Part shown: piece after piece, positions 37,645 to 48,000 of the stretch
How positions within the stretch are numbered: the first letter of the stretch is position 1
Layout: every line of letters begins with the position of its first letter
Assembly (NCBI RefSeq): GCF_040712315.1
Contig: NC_134018.1
Span: forward strand, 1 to 64,000
Origin: Castanea sativa
Lineage: Eukaryota; Streptophyta; Magnoliopsida; Fagales; Fagaceae
Direction of reading: 5' to 3'
DNA: 64,000 nt
Notes under the pieces: generated by a model
Seen by the model: only the letters and a program-made list of their open reading frames with translations
Told to the model about the DNA's origin: nothing
Database searches by the model: none
Made by a program: the position numbers and the translations under genes

Positions 37645-37777
37645 TGTAGATTGCTTCGTACTCGGTCTCGTTATTAGTTGCCGAGAACACTAATCTCAAT
37701 AATTTTTCGAAGACGATTCCCTCAGGGGATACCAAAACAAGTCCAACACCAGACCCCCTCTAGTTGGCTGCCCCATC
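37645..37777 (-). pseudogene. Start of a second, archaeal-like RNase H, truncated
   Basis: The frame that ends at the TAG (37,760) reads on beyond it as RGSGVGLVLVSPEG, then SATNNETEYEA. Together with the preceding WKVSVDGAAN this is the beginning of an archaeal-type RNase H domain, with its first Asp (in VDG) and the Glu of NNETEYEA. Sense is lost near 37,645, so the last catalytic Asp region and integrase are missing. The double RNase H arrangement is characteristic of Tat-lineage gypsy elements. The frame is too short and broken to be expressed. Confidence 0.75.
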
Positions 37778-38716
37778 AACGGACACTTTCCACATTGGAG
37801 GTCCTTTGTCCATGATCATGCCAACTGATTTTTCATCCATGTGTGATTCCTTCGCAGTTTCTTCCAACAATGGTTCAGCGAACTCTGCCACCAAATCCGT
37901 GAGAACCTGGCCCTTCACCGAGGTGCATGGCATGTATTTGATATCAAAAGCTCCCAAAATAGTTTCCCACTTAGCTACCCTTCCCGAGTAGCCAGCATTT
38001 CGTAACACTGACTTGAGAGGCAGTTGGGTCAAAACCACAACGGTGTGGGACTGGGAATAGTGAGGAAGCTTCCGCATGGCATGAACTACAGCCAGAAGTG
38101 CCTTCTCTAAAGGCAGATAATGCACCTCAGCTTCATTCAAGGATTTACTAACATAATAGACAGGTCTTTGTACCCCCCTGTCGTCCTTTATAAGGACTAG
38201 GCTGACTGCATGGACGGCCACAGCTAGGTATACAAACAGGATTTCATCAACCTCCGGCAGAGACATAATGGGTGGCCAGGAAAGATATTCCTTAAGTCGC
38301 TGGAAAGCTAAAGCACACTCCTCGGACCATTGGAATCCTTTCCATTTATTTAATAGTTGGAAAAAAGGCATGCACCTGTCAGCTGACCGAGAGATAAATA
38401 TGCTGAGAGCAGCGATCATCCCTGTTAACTTCTGAACTTCCTTTGGATTCTGAGGTGGTTGCAAGCTCTGAATGGCTCTGACCTGTGCCGGATTCACCTC
38501 TATTCCTCTATGAGTCACCATGTAACCTAGGAACTTTCCAGAACCCACCCCAAAAGAACACTTTGAGGCGTTAAGGCACAGCTTGTACTTTCTAAGCATT
38601 TGAAAGGTGTCGTCCAGATCTTTCACATGTGTAGGTACTATCTTACTCTTCACTACCATATCATCCACAAATACCTCAATGGTCTTTCCAAGTTGCGATT
38701 CAAACATTCTGGTCAT
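37763..38716 (-). pseudogene. pol: gypsy RT C-terminal part plus RNase H
   Basis: Continues RT after the frameshift. The catalytic box is FVDD (38,671-38,660), a variant of YVDD, followed by KYKLCLNASKCSFGVGSGKF and FLGYMVTHRGIEVNP. The thumb and connection are followed by a gypsy RNase H-like domain: LFVYLAVAVHAVSLVL, RPVYYVSKSLNEAEVHY, LPLEKALLAVVHAMRKLPHY. The first catalytic Asp of this RNase H is not where it is usually found, as expected for Tat-type elements that carry a second RNase H. The frame ends WKVSVDGAAN at an in-frame TAG (37,760-37,762). About 318 residues. Confidence 0.93.
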
Positions 38717-39384
38717 TATTCTTTGGTAAGTATCCCGGCATTTTTCAATCCGAATGGCATCACTTTATAGTGATAGTTCCCTGTTGGAGTGATGAAAGCA
38801 ATCTTCTCCTGATCACCAAACACCAATGGTATTTGGTGATAACCCTGGAAGGCATCTAAAAAGCTCATCCAAGGATGCCCGACCGTAGCATCCACAAGCT
38901 GATCGATGCGTGGCATTGGGAACGAGTCCTTTGGGCAAGCTTTGTTTAGGTCTGTAAAATCTACACACACTCTCCACTTTCTGCTTTTCTTTTTCACCAC
39001 AACTATATGCGCCAACCACTCTAGGTAGAAAACTTCTTTAATAGCCCCAGCCCTTTTAAGCTTGAGCACTTCTTCTTTAACAGCCTCGGAATGCTCTTTG
39101 GAAGAACGCCGAGGTGGCTGCCTTTTAGGAGCAACGGCAGGATTGACGTTCAAATAATGGCAAATGAAGCTTGGGTCAACCCTCGGAGCCTCATAGGGAT
39201 CCCAAGCAAAGACATCGATATTGTTTTTCAAAAACCTCACCAATTCCATCTTCTCTTGGTGTGGTAATCGCGTCCCAACTTGGAAGAACCCTTCGGGATC
39301 ATCGGTTATGAGAAATTTCTCCAAATCTTCACACATGGCATCCACTGTTGTCACCGCACTGGGTGCATCCAGAGTTGTTAATTG
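38717..39384 (-). pseudogene. pol: gypsy reverse transcriptase, N-terminal part
   Basis: In frame with the protease. It contains the linker NIDVFAWDPYEAPRVDPSFI, then RT motifs GAIKEVFYLEWLAHIVVVKK, RVCVDFTDLNKACPKDSFPM, SFLDAFQGYHQIPL and YHYKVMPFGLKNAG. Immediately after NAG the expected TYQ comes only in another frame: one base is missing near 38,733, and the original frame ends at 38,716. RT copies element RNA to DNA in the particle. This is the upstream part of the catalytic domain, and the catalytic aspartates are in the next segment. Confidence 0.93.
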
Positions 39385-40061
39385 CTATAATTCTTCCATG
39401 GCTGAGGCCGAAGACTCTAATTTTGCTTGATGCAATACTGCAGCCGACATGCATTGTCTTGCCACTGATTGGCTGCCAAGAATTTCCTCGATTAATCCCC
39501 CCGAAGGAAATTTTACCTTAACATGCAAAGTCGAGGAGACAGCACCCAAAGCGTGCAGCCAAGGCCTGGCAAGGATGGCCGTGTATGGAGAATATGCGTC
39601 AACCACAATAAAATCCACCCCGACCATTTTCGAGTCAGACTATACAGGCAATCGAATCTGTCCCTTTGGTATGACGACTTTCCCTTCAAAACTTATCAAA
39701 GGCGAGTCATAAGGAGTGAGATCCTTGAATTTTAACTTAAGCCCCTTGAATAAGTTAGGGTACATAATATCTGCATCGCTGTCTTGATCAATCATCACCC
39801 TTTTGACGTCGTAATTCCCTATCCTCATAGTGACTACCAGGGCGTCATCGTGGGGTTGAATGGTCCCAACTTTATCCTCATCAGATAATCCCAAGATAGG
39901 CACACTCCCTCTGATCCTCTTCGGCTTCGAGCCTGACTCCTCGGCCTGAGAGTGCGACATGCCATCACCTTCGTAGGACAGGAACCGATCCTGCCAGGTG
40001 CAGTGAAAATGACGTTAATCGTTCCCAAGGGCGGCCGAGATGAGTTGTTCTTCTGATTATT
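39385..40061 (-). pseudogene. pro: gypsy aspartic protease region, broken
   Basis: The gag frame continues past 40,062 (GTINVIFTAPGRIGS) to a frameshift near 39,965. After it the frame reads SDEDKVGTIQPHDDALVV and then the protease core. The active-site segment reads VMIDQDSDADIMY (codons at 39,778-39,789), where D-x-G is expected, so the essential glycine is now aspartate. A TAG at 39,640 splits the domain from GVDFIVVDAYSPYTAILARP, and another TAG at 39,385 precedes the RT region. The protease would cleave the Gag-Pol polyprotein inside the particle. Stops, a frameshift and the lost glycine make it inactive. Confidence 0.85.
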
Positions 40062-41396
40062 TCAACCTGACTGACTACCTTGCCCGTTAGGTTGGTACAG
40101 GTGCTGCTTCAACTTCCCCTCGCTAACAAGCTGTTCCAGATGGTTCCAGAGGGTCTGATAGTTCTCGGTAGTATGACCCACATCCTGATGGTACTGGCAA
40201 AAAAGGTTCTGATTCCGTTTCGTAGGGTCCCCCGCCATCTTACTAGGCCATTTGAAGTAGAGTTCCTTACGAACTTTCTCCAGCAATTGGTGCACTAGTT
40301 CTCGGAATACAGTATTAACTACTTATGGAGTGGTTGGACCAAATTGCCCAGAGTAATCTCTCCTTGGCTTATTCTTATGGTACCTGTTCGACCTGAAATC
40401 TCTTCTCTCCTGCGGGATAATCTTCGCCTTACCCTTACCCTGCTGTTGATCTTCCTCAACCCTTTTGTACTCGTCAATACGGTCCATGAGGCGACGTACA
40501 CTCCATACGGATTTTTTGGTCAGGGATTTTCTTAAATCATGATCAGTGGGAAGGCCCACTTTAAAAGTATTAATCGCCACTTCGTCAAAATCTACATCTA
40601 TCTCATTGAACATCTCCCAGTACCTATCGGAGTATGCTTTCAATGTCTCACCCTCCCTCATGGCCATAGATAATAGCGAGTCCAACGGTCGAGAAACTCT
40701 GCTGCATGTAATGAACCGAGACGCGAATGACCTAGTAAGTTTCCTGAACGAACCGACAGACTCCGACTTTAGTCCATTGAACCATCTCATAGCAACAGGT
40801 CCCAGGCTAGAAGGAAAGACTTTGCACATCAAGGTTTTGTTATGGGAATGTACTGCCATCCTCTGATTAAAGTGGCTCACATGTTCTACCAGGTCTGTCT
40901 AGCCATTATAGATGGTGAAGGTGGGCTGGGTGAACCGTCTAGGGAGCCTTCCATTCTCAATCCTGCGTAAGAAAGGTGATTTGGAGAGTTGGTGTAATGC
41001 TCGGCTCATAGCGTCGTTCCCCAAGCCCCTAGAGGGAAGCTTCCTATGCTTACGACCCGGTAGGTCATCCTCTTCGCAAGAGAAGGTTTCGCTGGGGGGA
41101 GTCCTGGACCTTGAACTGTAACTGCTTCCCTAGGATTCCCCTGAAGAAGGATTAGATGGGGGTGAAGCCCGCCTTCATTTGACACGACGCAGCTTCTTCT
41201 TGAGGTGGTTAATCTCCCTCTGCATGGCCTTGGCATCATCTTCATGGGTGGTAGTGTCTCCACCACGCGTATGACTCGCTCCAGGATATATGGTATGAAC
41301 ACTTCCCTCTCGATCCCTCCGGCGCTCAAGACGCTCAAAAAGATCTTCGGGCTGTGATCCCAGAGATTCTGCATGATGAGAACCTAAGCCTACCAT
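40062..41396 (-). pseudogene. gag: gypsy gag (capsid-nucleocapsid), broken by stops
   Basis: One continuous reading frame from ATG at 41,396 to TGA at 40,062, interrupted by TGA (41,175), TAG (41,130), TAG (40,899) and TAA (40,323) but by no frameshift. The N-terminal part (41,396-41,178) is charged and probably coiled coil (QREINHLKKKLRRVK). The central part (about 40,880-40,400) carries the retrotransposon gag domain, with MRWFNGLKSESVGSFRKL and SFASRF. The C-terminal part holds a degraded zinc knuckle, CQYHQDVGHTTENY, in which the last cysteine of the CCHC pattern is now tyrosine. Gag would form the cytoplasmic virus-like particle that packages element RNA. The pro/pol frame follows directly. 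This copy cannot make full Gag. Confidence 0.88.
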
Positions 41397-41422
41397 GACG
41401 TTCCAATTCCTTCAACGCTAGA

Positions 41423-41443
41423 TTCCTCACAGACGGCACCCAT
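41423..41443 (-). other. Probable primer-binding site
   Basis: Directly after the LTR end, the - strand reads TGGGTGCCGTCTGTGAGGAA. A sequence of this kind follows the 5' LTR in many plant gypsy elements and pairs with a tRNA 3' end. I have not assigned the tRNA. Confidence 0.55.
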
Positions 41444-42848
41444 TGTAAGTGCACAATTGTACTCGGACCCAAAAACAAGTGTTGGGCTCAGGCCCAGTGA
41501 GCCTTATACAATAAAATTTGTAGAGTATGAATTTGAAACCTAGGTTTGGGATGTTGAAAGTTCGATTAATAGGCTAGAATGCCACAATCTATGCAAATGG
41601 TAAACGAATATGACAAAGAGACCTCTTTGGACGTAAGTCGAGGACGATTTGTATAAATATTCTCTTTCTATGCCAAAGTTTACAATTCTTAGTTCCTATT
41701 TTTCTCAGCAGAAAGTGTAGATCCCCCTTCTTTTTCCTCTCTCGTTTCCTTATATACTTCTTCTTCACTAGTTCATCCACGTGTCATACAAATCTTCCCC
41801 TTGGATACTTGTCCCATCCACCACCTTCTTGCAGTCTTCAAACAATAGTAGGGAGGCTGAATCCTCCTGTTCAAAGGTCATTTCCCCATTAATGCGGCCA
41901 GGGAGGTAGATGCAGGGCCTTTAATGTGGTGGTAGCAGCTTTTTTCTTAGATATTTCTCACATGTCTCTACTTCTAAAGGGTGCTTGGATCACCCTCTTA
42001 CCCATCAGTTCTTCCAGAATTCTGCCTCTAACTTATTTAGCAAGTCCCAGGGTCATTGCTGGACCGGTCCGAGGAGACACTCCTCCTTGGACAACTCCTC
42101 GGACTACTACAGTGCGGATTAACTTGTGGGCCTAGAGGCCCTGATCAAAACAGACTGGTACCAATCGATCAGGACCAAAGCCCAAACATTTATTCAATAG
42201 CTTTTACCCCCCACATCAGCAATCTTGGCTTCTTCCCCAATTCAACTTTGTATGCATATTTGAAGGCCTTACCAAACTTTGATTAAGCTGATCTTGGTGT
42301 ACTTGGAAAGCTCTAGATGTCTAGTTTCCAGAACACTAAAGAATCAACGTTGGATCAAAATTTATGGCCTTGGGAAGGAAGCTGACACGCTTTGCACGAT
42401 TTTCAGGATATCTCAACTGTTTTAACTCCAATTTTGACCCATGAATATTCGTTGGAAAATGAATTCAATAATCTTTGCAATGGCACTGGTCTCAACCTGT
42501 TATGAAGGTCGGATTAAAATTAGGGTTTTCGGGGCCCTTGGGAGTTAATTTTAGGACAAACTTGGTCAAACTTGACAAAAATTAATGAATAGCTTGAGTT
42601 TGATGTAGAAATATGAAAATTATTGTTTTGGAATGATTTTAACCAACTTTGACTTTCAGTTAACCCAGAGTTGATTAGGGGTATTTTGGTCAATATAATC
42701 TGAAATGGCACTTCAAGTGGTCCAATGCCCGAACTGGTTGCACCATGTCAATATAAGTATTTCTTTGGCTCCTAGAAGAAAGTTAATATTTTTGAAATTT
42801 TCGGGGTCCAACACGCAAATCAAGAGGGGATAAAATACGGTATCTACA
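41444..42848 (-). repeat. 5' LTR of the gypsy element
   Basis: On the - strand it begins TGTAGATACCGTATTTTATC (ending at 42,848) and ends CACTTACA (41,444), giving the usual TG...CA termini and a length of about 1,405 bp. A TATA box and a G-box sit in the expected promoter part. It is followed at once by a primer-binding-site-like sequence and then gag. No second LTR copy is available in the window for comparison, so the boundaries rest on the termini and context only. Confidence 0.75.
41750..41783 (-). promoter_or_regulatory. LTR promoter: TATA box and G-box
   Basis: On the - strand TATATAA lies at 41,756-41,750. A perfect CACGTG G-box, in the wider context GACACGTGGA, lies at 41,783-41,778, about 21 bp upstream. 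The G-box context resembles an abscisic-acid response element, which would fit a stress-responsive LTR promoter. That role is inference. Confidence 0.5.
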
Positions 42849-43028
42849 ATGAAATTGTGGCAAAGTAGTGGCAAAAAAGTTGTGGTCATAGAACCACTCA
42901 TAACTAATTTTTGAGACTAAAATATTATTGAGTTTACACATTTTACTTTTGAGTTAAGGATATGCTAATACATAGTACCATTCTATCCTTACTTAAAGTT
43001 AGTAATTGGGCCGAATTTGACCCAACCC
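42849..43028. other. Spacer between gypsy LTR and LINE
   Basis: AT-rich sequence of 180 bp between the outer LTR end and the left target-site duplication of the LINE. No feature is recognised. Confidence 0.6.
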
Positions 43029-43229
43029 ATAATCTATGGTCCATGTTTCTCTTCCCTAGTGAAAGTTGGTTCTCCATCTTCTCATAGGTTGTAGAACAGC
43101 CGTCCCTTCTTTGAAGGCGCTTTTGTACCTTGAGGTAACAAGTTTACCTCTAGGCTTTGTGGGTTTTTTTTTTTTTTTTGGGCTATTGGGATATAGTTTC
43201 TCTCTTTTCTTTTCTTCTTCCTTGCGAGT

Positions 43230-44653
43230 ATGATGGAGGACCTCACGAAATCATGGAGTTGTCTTACTTTATCCGAAACTGAAGGTGCAGACCTTCAACT
43301 GACAGAGGACCAGGCAGAGGTAGAACTAATAGTTGCAACAATGTTCTTGACTAAGCGTGCTCTAAACATCGACGCTATTACCTTCACACCCTTATGGCGA
43401 ACAAGAAACGGATTTAAGGTAAAGAGAGAGGGCAACCATATAGTTCACTTCACCTTTGATGATAAAAGAGAGATGAAAAAAATTTGTCAATGAAGCCGTG
43501 GAGCTTTGACAAGCACTTATTGGTATTGTAGCGATACGACAGGGAGACAAACTTGAAAAACATGGAGTTCAATAAGGTTACCTTTTGGGTTCAAGTACAC
43601 GACATACCAATCCGGTTTCGAAACAAAAAAAAGTGGCTGCACGGATCTGTAGTGCTATTGGGACAGTGAATGAAACAGGAGATGATTCAGAAATTAAGGG
43701 GAATGGATTTATAAGGACTAGGGTCACCTTTGATACTTCAAAACCGCTAAGTCGTGGTCGGGTAATAACTTTAGAGAATGGTAAGGAATTATGGGTTTCT
43801 TTCAAATAAGAACGCCTACCTAATATATGCTATTCATGTGGCTGTAACAAATGGAGATCGCGACTGTGAACAATGGATTGAGAGCAAAGGAAATCTACCA
43901 ATAGAATCCCAACAATATGGTCCTTGGCTACATGCAACACCCTTTACACCTTAGCGAAGGAATACGATCAAGGTGCCAGGATTTTACAACAAGAAGGCCA
44001 AAGAATCCCCACCAACAGCGACAGTGTAGTCAAAGAAGCCGTCGGTGGTGGTGGTGCGAACGGGGTAGCTGTCATCGGAGATTATTAGACCAGAAAAGGA
44101 AACCAATGAGGCATTAATGCCAAATTATACTCCACCAGATTTTTAGGAGCAACATTTGTAGCATTCAATGTCAAATCCCTCGAATCAAGGGACTCTTAGG
44201 AATTTGAATTTGCAAACAGCGGGTATGGGAGATGCAAAATTAGCAGTTGAGATATTTGAGGAGAAAATTGAGGAGATTGATAGGGAATTAAATAAGTTTG
44301 ACCCCAAGGCAAAATTGGCATCCAATAAAATAGCTAATACGAGTAAGGAAAAATTCTTGGAATCATTAGCTATAGCAGATACGGGTAAGAAGAATATTTT
44401 GGAAGCATTATATGTTCATGAGTCCACAACCTTGGTCACTCAATCTGCACATGCAAACCAACCCCAACTTAAAAAGTCTGCACCACGTGTACCACTATTA
44501 GTTTTACCTTATAGAATTAATATTCTAGAGAATAAAGCAGCCACTTGGAAGAGAATAAACAGAACAGACATGGGGACTGATGTGATTATGGAGGATTCTG
44601 TGGGGGGGAAAAAAGAAGTGCAAACATCTTTGACAGCCAAACCGAGTTACTGA
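43230..44653 (+). pseudogene. LINE ORF1 (DUF4283 and zinc-knuckle RNA-binding protein), broken
   Basis: Starts with ATG at 43,230 and reads through the DUF4283 type N-terminal domain (VELIVATMFLTKRALNID, AITFTPLWRTRNGFKVKREG) to a frameshift near 43,490. It resumes as KPWSFDKHLLVL with an in-frame TAG, then FNKVTFWVQVHDIPIRFR. It shifts again in an A-rich run near 43,621-43,630 to KKVAARICSAIGTVNE and GRVITLENGKELWVSFK, then a TAA at 43,807 and a damaged zinc knuckle, ICYSCGC. The last open part (44,168-44,653) is acidic and lysine-rich, with FEEKIEEIDRELNKFDPK. ORF1 binds LINE RNA. Order and motifs support the call, but the exact C-terminus is uncertain. Confidence 0.82.
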
Positions 44654-44732
44654 AAAAAAGAAAGGTTTCTCAAGGAGGCAAGACCAACAATGAGATATTG
44701 GCGGAGACTGGTTTCTAGCTCCGCCAGAAGCA

Positions 44733-45985
44733 ATGAGTCTCTTATGTTGGAACGTTCGGGGGCTTAGGAAATAACAAACGAAAAATCAGCTTGCAGAGAT
44801 CGTGTGGGCTAAAGTCCCTCCATTGTGTTTTTAGCCGAAACATGGACGAATGAAGATAGGCTAATTCATATTCAGGACCGTTTACAGTTTAAGCACAAAT
44901 TTATGGTTCACAGGACAAGTAAAGCAAGGGCTTTGGTTTTGTTTTGGAAGGAAAATTTTAAGTTAGATGTTCAGACTTTCTCTAAATACCATATAAATGC
45001 AAAGATCAATCAGAACACGAATGAGGAGTGGCGTTTCATGGGTTTCTATGGCGAACCAGATACAAATAAAAGACACGAATCTTGGAACAGATTAAGAAGA
45101 TTGAAAAATAGAGGATCTGCCACTTGGATTTGTGTAGGGGACTTTAGTGAAATCACAAGGAAATCAGAAAAAATTGGAGGGAGGATTCGACCACACAATC
45201 AAATGCAGCCTTTCCTTGAGATGTTGGATGAATGTAGACTCATTGACTTAGGATTTGTTGGCTCAGACTTCACTTGGCATAAACATTATCCTAGGTACAC
45301 GGTGTGGGAGCGGCTTGATAGAGTAGGGGCAATAGATGAGTGGCTGTTAAAATTTCTAGATACAAAAGTCTATCATTTAGATGTCACTACATCGGACCAT
45401 AAACCTTTATGGATCGTTCTAGAAGGGGTGGTTTACACTCAACAGCAACCATTCAGGTTTGAGCAAATGTGGATAACGGACAAGGGCTGTGGTGCAACAA
45501 TTGAAGGAGTATGGAAGACTAATTTTGATGAACCACGGGTAGAGAAGATTTTAAGGAAAATTGATATGTGTGGCCTTGAACTGACACAATGGAGTAAGAA
45601 GAAGTTTGGCAGTGTTCGTAAGGAATTGGAGACTAAAAGAAAACGGTTGGCAAGGGCTAAAAGATACGCTAGAAGGGGTGGTGATACAAGCTGGTTGAGG
45701 ACTCTTGAGGCTAAAATAAACTCACTGATGGATAAGGAAGCGAAGATGTGGAGGCAAAGATCAAGGGTGGCTTGGCTGAAAGATGGGGATAAAAACACTA
45801 GGTTTTTTCACACTAAGGTGACGCAAAGAAGAAGAAGGAATTCCATTAAGGGTCTTTTTGATGAAGCCAAGCAATGGTGTACAAATCAGAATCAGATTGT
45901 GGACATTGATGTTAACTATTATCAACAATTGTTTACATCAAGTAACCTGGATAACCTTGAAGAGGTGTTGGCCAAAATCCCTTAA
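44733..45985 (+). pseudogene. LINE ORF2, endonuclease part
   Basis: The natural start is ATG at 44,733 (MSLLCWNVRGL). A TAA follows at 44,772, and the frame shifts near 44,820 to VFLAETWTNEDRLI. The apurinic-endonuclease-like domain then reads openly to 45,985. Motifs seen are CVGDFSEI (usually GDFNE), GFVGSDFTWH, YTVWERLDRVGA and TSDHKPL (SDH codons 45,392-45,400). The C-terminal stretch RVAWLKDGDKNTRFFHTKVT is typical of plant L1. The endonuclease nicks target DNA to prime reverse transcription. The open part ends at an in-frame TAA (45,983), and the RT region continues in the same frame. Confidence 0.93.
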
Positions 45986-47343
45986 AAGGTGACTGAAGAG
46001 ATGAACGTGGAACTAACAGCACTATTCACAACAGAGGAGGTGGAAAAGGCTCTTAAACAGATGGAACCCCTTAAGTCTCCTAGTCCTAACGGAATGCCCC
46101 TGTTATTTTTTCAGAGTTATTGGTCTTTGGTGGATTCAAATGTTAAAGAGTATATATTGATGTACTTAAATTCTGGTATGCTCCCAAAATCCATTGGACA
46201 CTTTTTCATTACTCTCATTCCAAAGGTAAAACTCCAAAACATATCTCTCAATATTGCCCAATTAGTTTGAGCAATGTTTTATATAGGGTTTTCTCAAAAG
46301 TCTTAGCAAATAGACTAAAATCTTTCTTACCATAATTGGTGTCAAAACATCAAAGCGCTTTTATTTCAAATAGGCTAATATTCGATAATGTTTTGGGGGC
46401 TTTTGAGACTCTTCACTATATGAGAAATCATTGTACAGGTTAAACAGGGTTTATGGCTTTAAAACTCGATATGAGTAAAGCCTATGATCGTGTGGAGTGG
46501 AGGTACATGGAGAAAGTGTTGGTGAAGATGGGCTTTTGTGATAAATGGGTGAAACTCATGATGGAATGCATCAAAACAACAACCTATTCGATCTTGATCA
46601 ATGGGGAACCCGATGGCAATATTGTACCCTCAAGAGGACTTAGGCAAGGCGACCCTTTCTCGCCTTACCTCTTTCTTTTCTGTACTGAAGGGCTGCACGA
46701 CTTGATTACTAAGGCAACCAATAGTGGAGACATTCAAGGAGTTTCCATTTGTAAAAATGGACTTAAACTAATGCATCTTTTGTTTGCAGATGATAGCCTT
46801 GTTTTTTGCAGGTCCACAGAAGTTGAATGCCGCATGCTACTCCATGTATTATTTGCCAATGAGAGTGCATCTAGGTAGCAAGTGAATCGAGCAAAAACCA
46901 ATCTGTTTTTCAGCAAATCCATAACTCCAAACATGCAAATTTTAATCAAGAATTCTCTCGGGGTTGAGGTGGTACATCAATATGAAAAGTATCTCGGCTT
47001 GCCTTCCTTTGTGGGCAGAAACAAAAAGGCAAGCTTTGATAATATTAAGCAACGGATTTGGAAAAAGCTCCAAGGATGGGAGGGAAAGTTACTTTCACAA
47101 GCGGGGAGGGAAATTTTAACCAATGCAGTTGCCATAGATCTTCCCACATACACCATGTCATGCTTTAAGCTTCCCCTTGGTTTATGCCATGATATTGAGT
47201 CTCTTATTCGTCGCTTTTCTTGGGGACAAAGAGGCAACAATAGAAAGGTAAATTGGATAAAATGGCAGGAGCTCTGCAAGCCAAAATCTCAAGGGAGGGA
47301 CTCGGCTTTAAGGAGCTACCAAGATTTAATGACGCCTTATTAG
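45986..47343 (+). pseudogene. LINE ORF2, reverse transcriptase part
   Basis: Continues in the endonuclease frame (FTTEEVEKALKQMEPLKSPS, PNGMPLLFFQSYW). It shifts by one base near 46,240 into a frame with QYCPISLSNVLYRVFSKVLA, a TAA near 46,333, a TAA at 46,441, then MALKLDMSKAYDRVEW and GLRQGDPFSPYLFLFC. The catalytic FADD box is intact at 46,783-46,794. A TAG at 46,876 interrupts before NRAKTNLFFSKS and KYLGLPSFVGRNKK. A further one-base shift falls near 47,290. RT performs target-primed reverse transcription. Family assignment is secure and activity is excluded. Confidence 0.95.
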
Positions 47344-48000
47344 TAAAAAGGACATGGCGGCTTCTCCACAAACCTGATTCCTTATTCTATAAAGTCTTCA
47401 AAGCCAAATACTTCCCAAACAGCTCGGTAATGGAGGCAAAGATTCCAAGCTCTGCATCTTACGCTTGGAAAAGTATCATTAAAGGGAGAAAAGTCATAAG
47501 GAAAGGTGCAATTTGTACGATTGGAAGAGGGGAATCTGTTCGGGTGTGGGGAGATAATTGGCTACCAGGGACTAACACAAATAGAGTATTATCTCCATGT
47601 TGATATGGTGCAGAAAACTTCACAGTCAGCCTATTCATTGATCAAGTTAATTGCAGATGGAGAGAAGTCTTGTGGGATTATTATTTGATGGACTTTGAGG
47701 CAGCCAAAGCAAAAGCCATTCCCTTGCCAAAAACACAGCAGCAAGACACTCTGACTTGGCCACACAATCCCATGGGAGAGTATACTGTGAAATCAGGATA
47801 CAAGTTTCTGCAGAAAGAATTCCAAAACCAACAACCAAGTCCCTCAAATTTAGAAACAATGAAGCCTTTGTGGCAGCAAATTTGGAGATTGAATGTTTCC
47901 TCGAAGGTAAAGAATTTGGTGTGGAGAGCATGTAAAGATTCATTGCCAACAAAGTCAAATCTGGTTCGAAGAAGAATAGTTGAAGAAGACACGTGATTGT
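47290..48000 (+). pseudogene. LINE ORF2, C-terminal zinc-binding region (zf-RVT type)
   Basis: After the shift near 47,290 the frame reads GLGFKELPRFNDALLVKRTW, then RVWGDNWLPG, a TGA at 47,601, and FTVSLFIDQVNCRWREVLWD. Next comes DTLTWPHNPMGEYTVKSGYK and SSKVKNLVWRACKDSLPTKS, which is the zinc-binding RVT-associated domain seen in plant LINEs. A TGA at 47,994 reflects a missing base, because CDCCKSHHEDVIHAL follows in the next frame and supplies the Cys/His residues. Confidence 0.88.

Larger units (their letters stand above)
37640..42848 (-). mobile_element. Ty3/gypsy LTR retrotransposon, Tat/Ogre type, 3'-truncated and inactive
   Basis: Reading on the - strand the order is 5' LTR (42,848-41,444), primer-binding-site region, gag, protease, reverse transcriptase, RNase H, and the start of a second archaeal-like RNase H, where the element breaks off near 37,640. 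Integrase, 3' LTR and the matching target-site duplication are absent. The second RNase H and the RT wording place it in the Tat/Ogre group of plant gypsy elements. At least six in-frame premature stops and two frameshifts show that it is dead. Gag and the start of pro share one frame, and pro, RT and the rest share another after a frameshift near 39,965. Confidence 0.9.
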
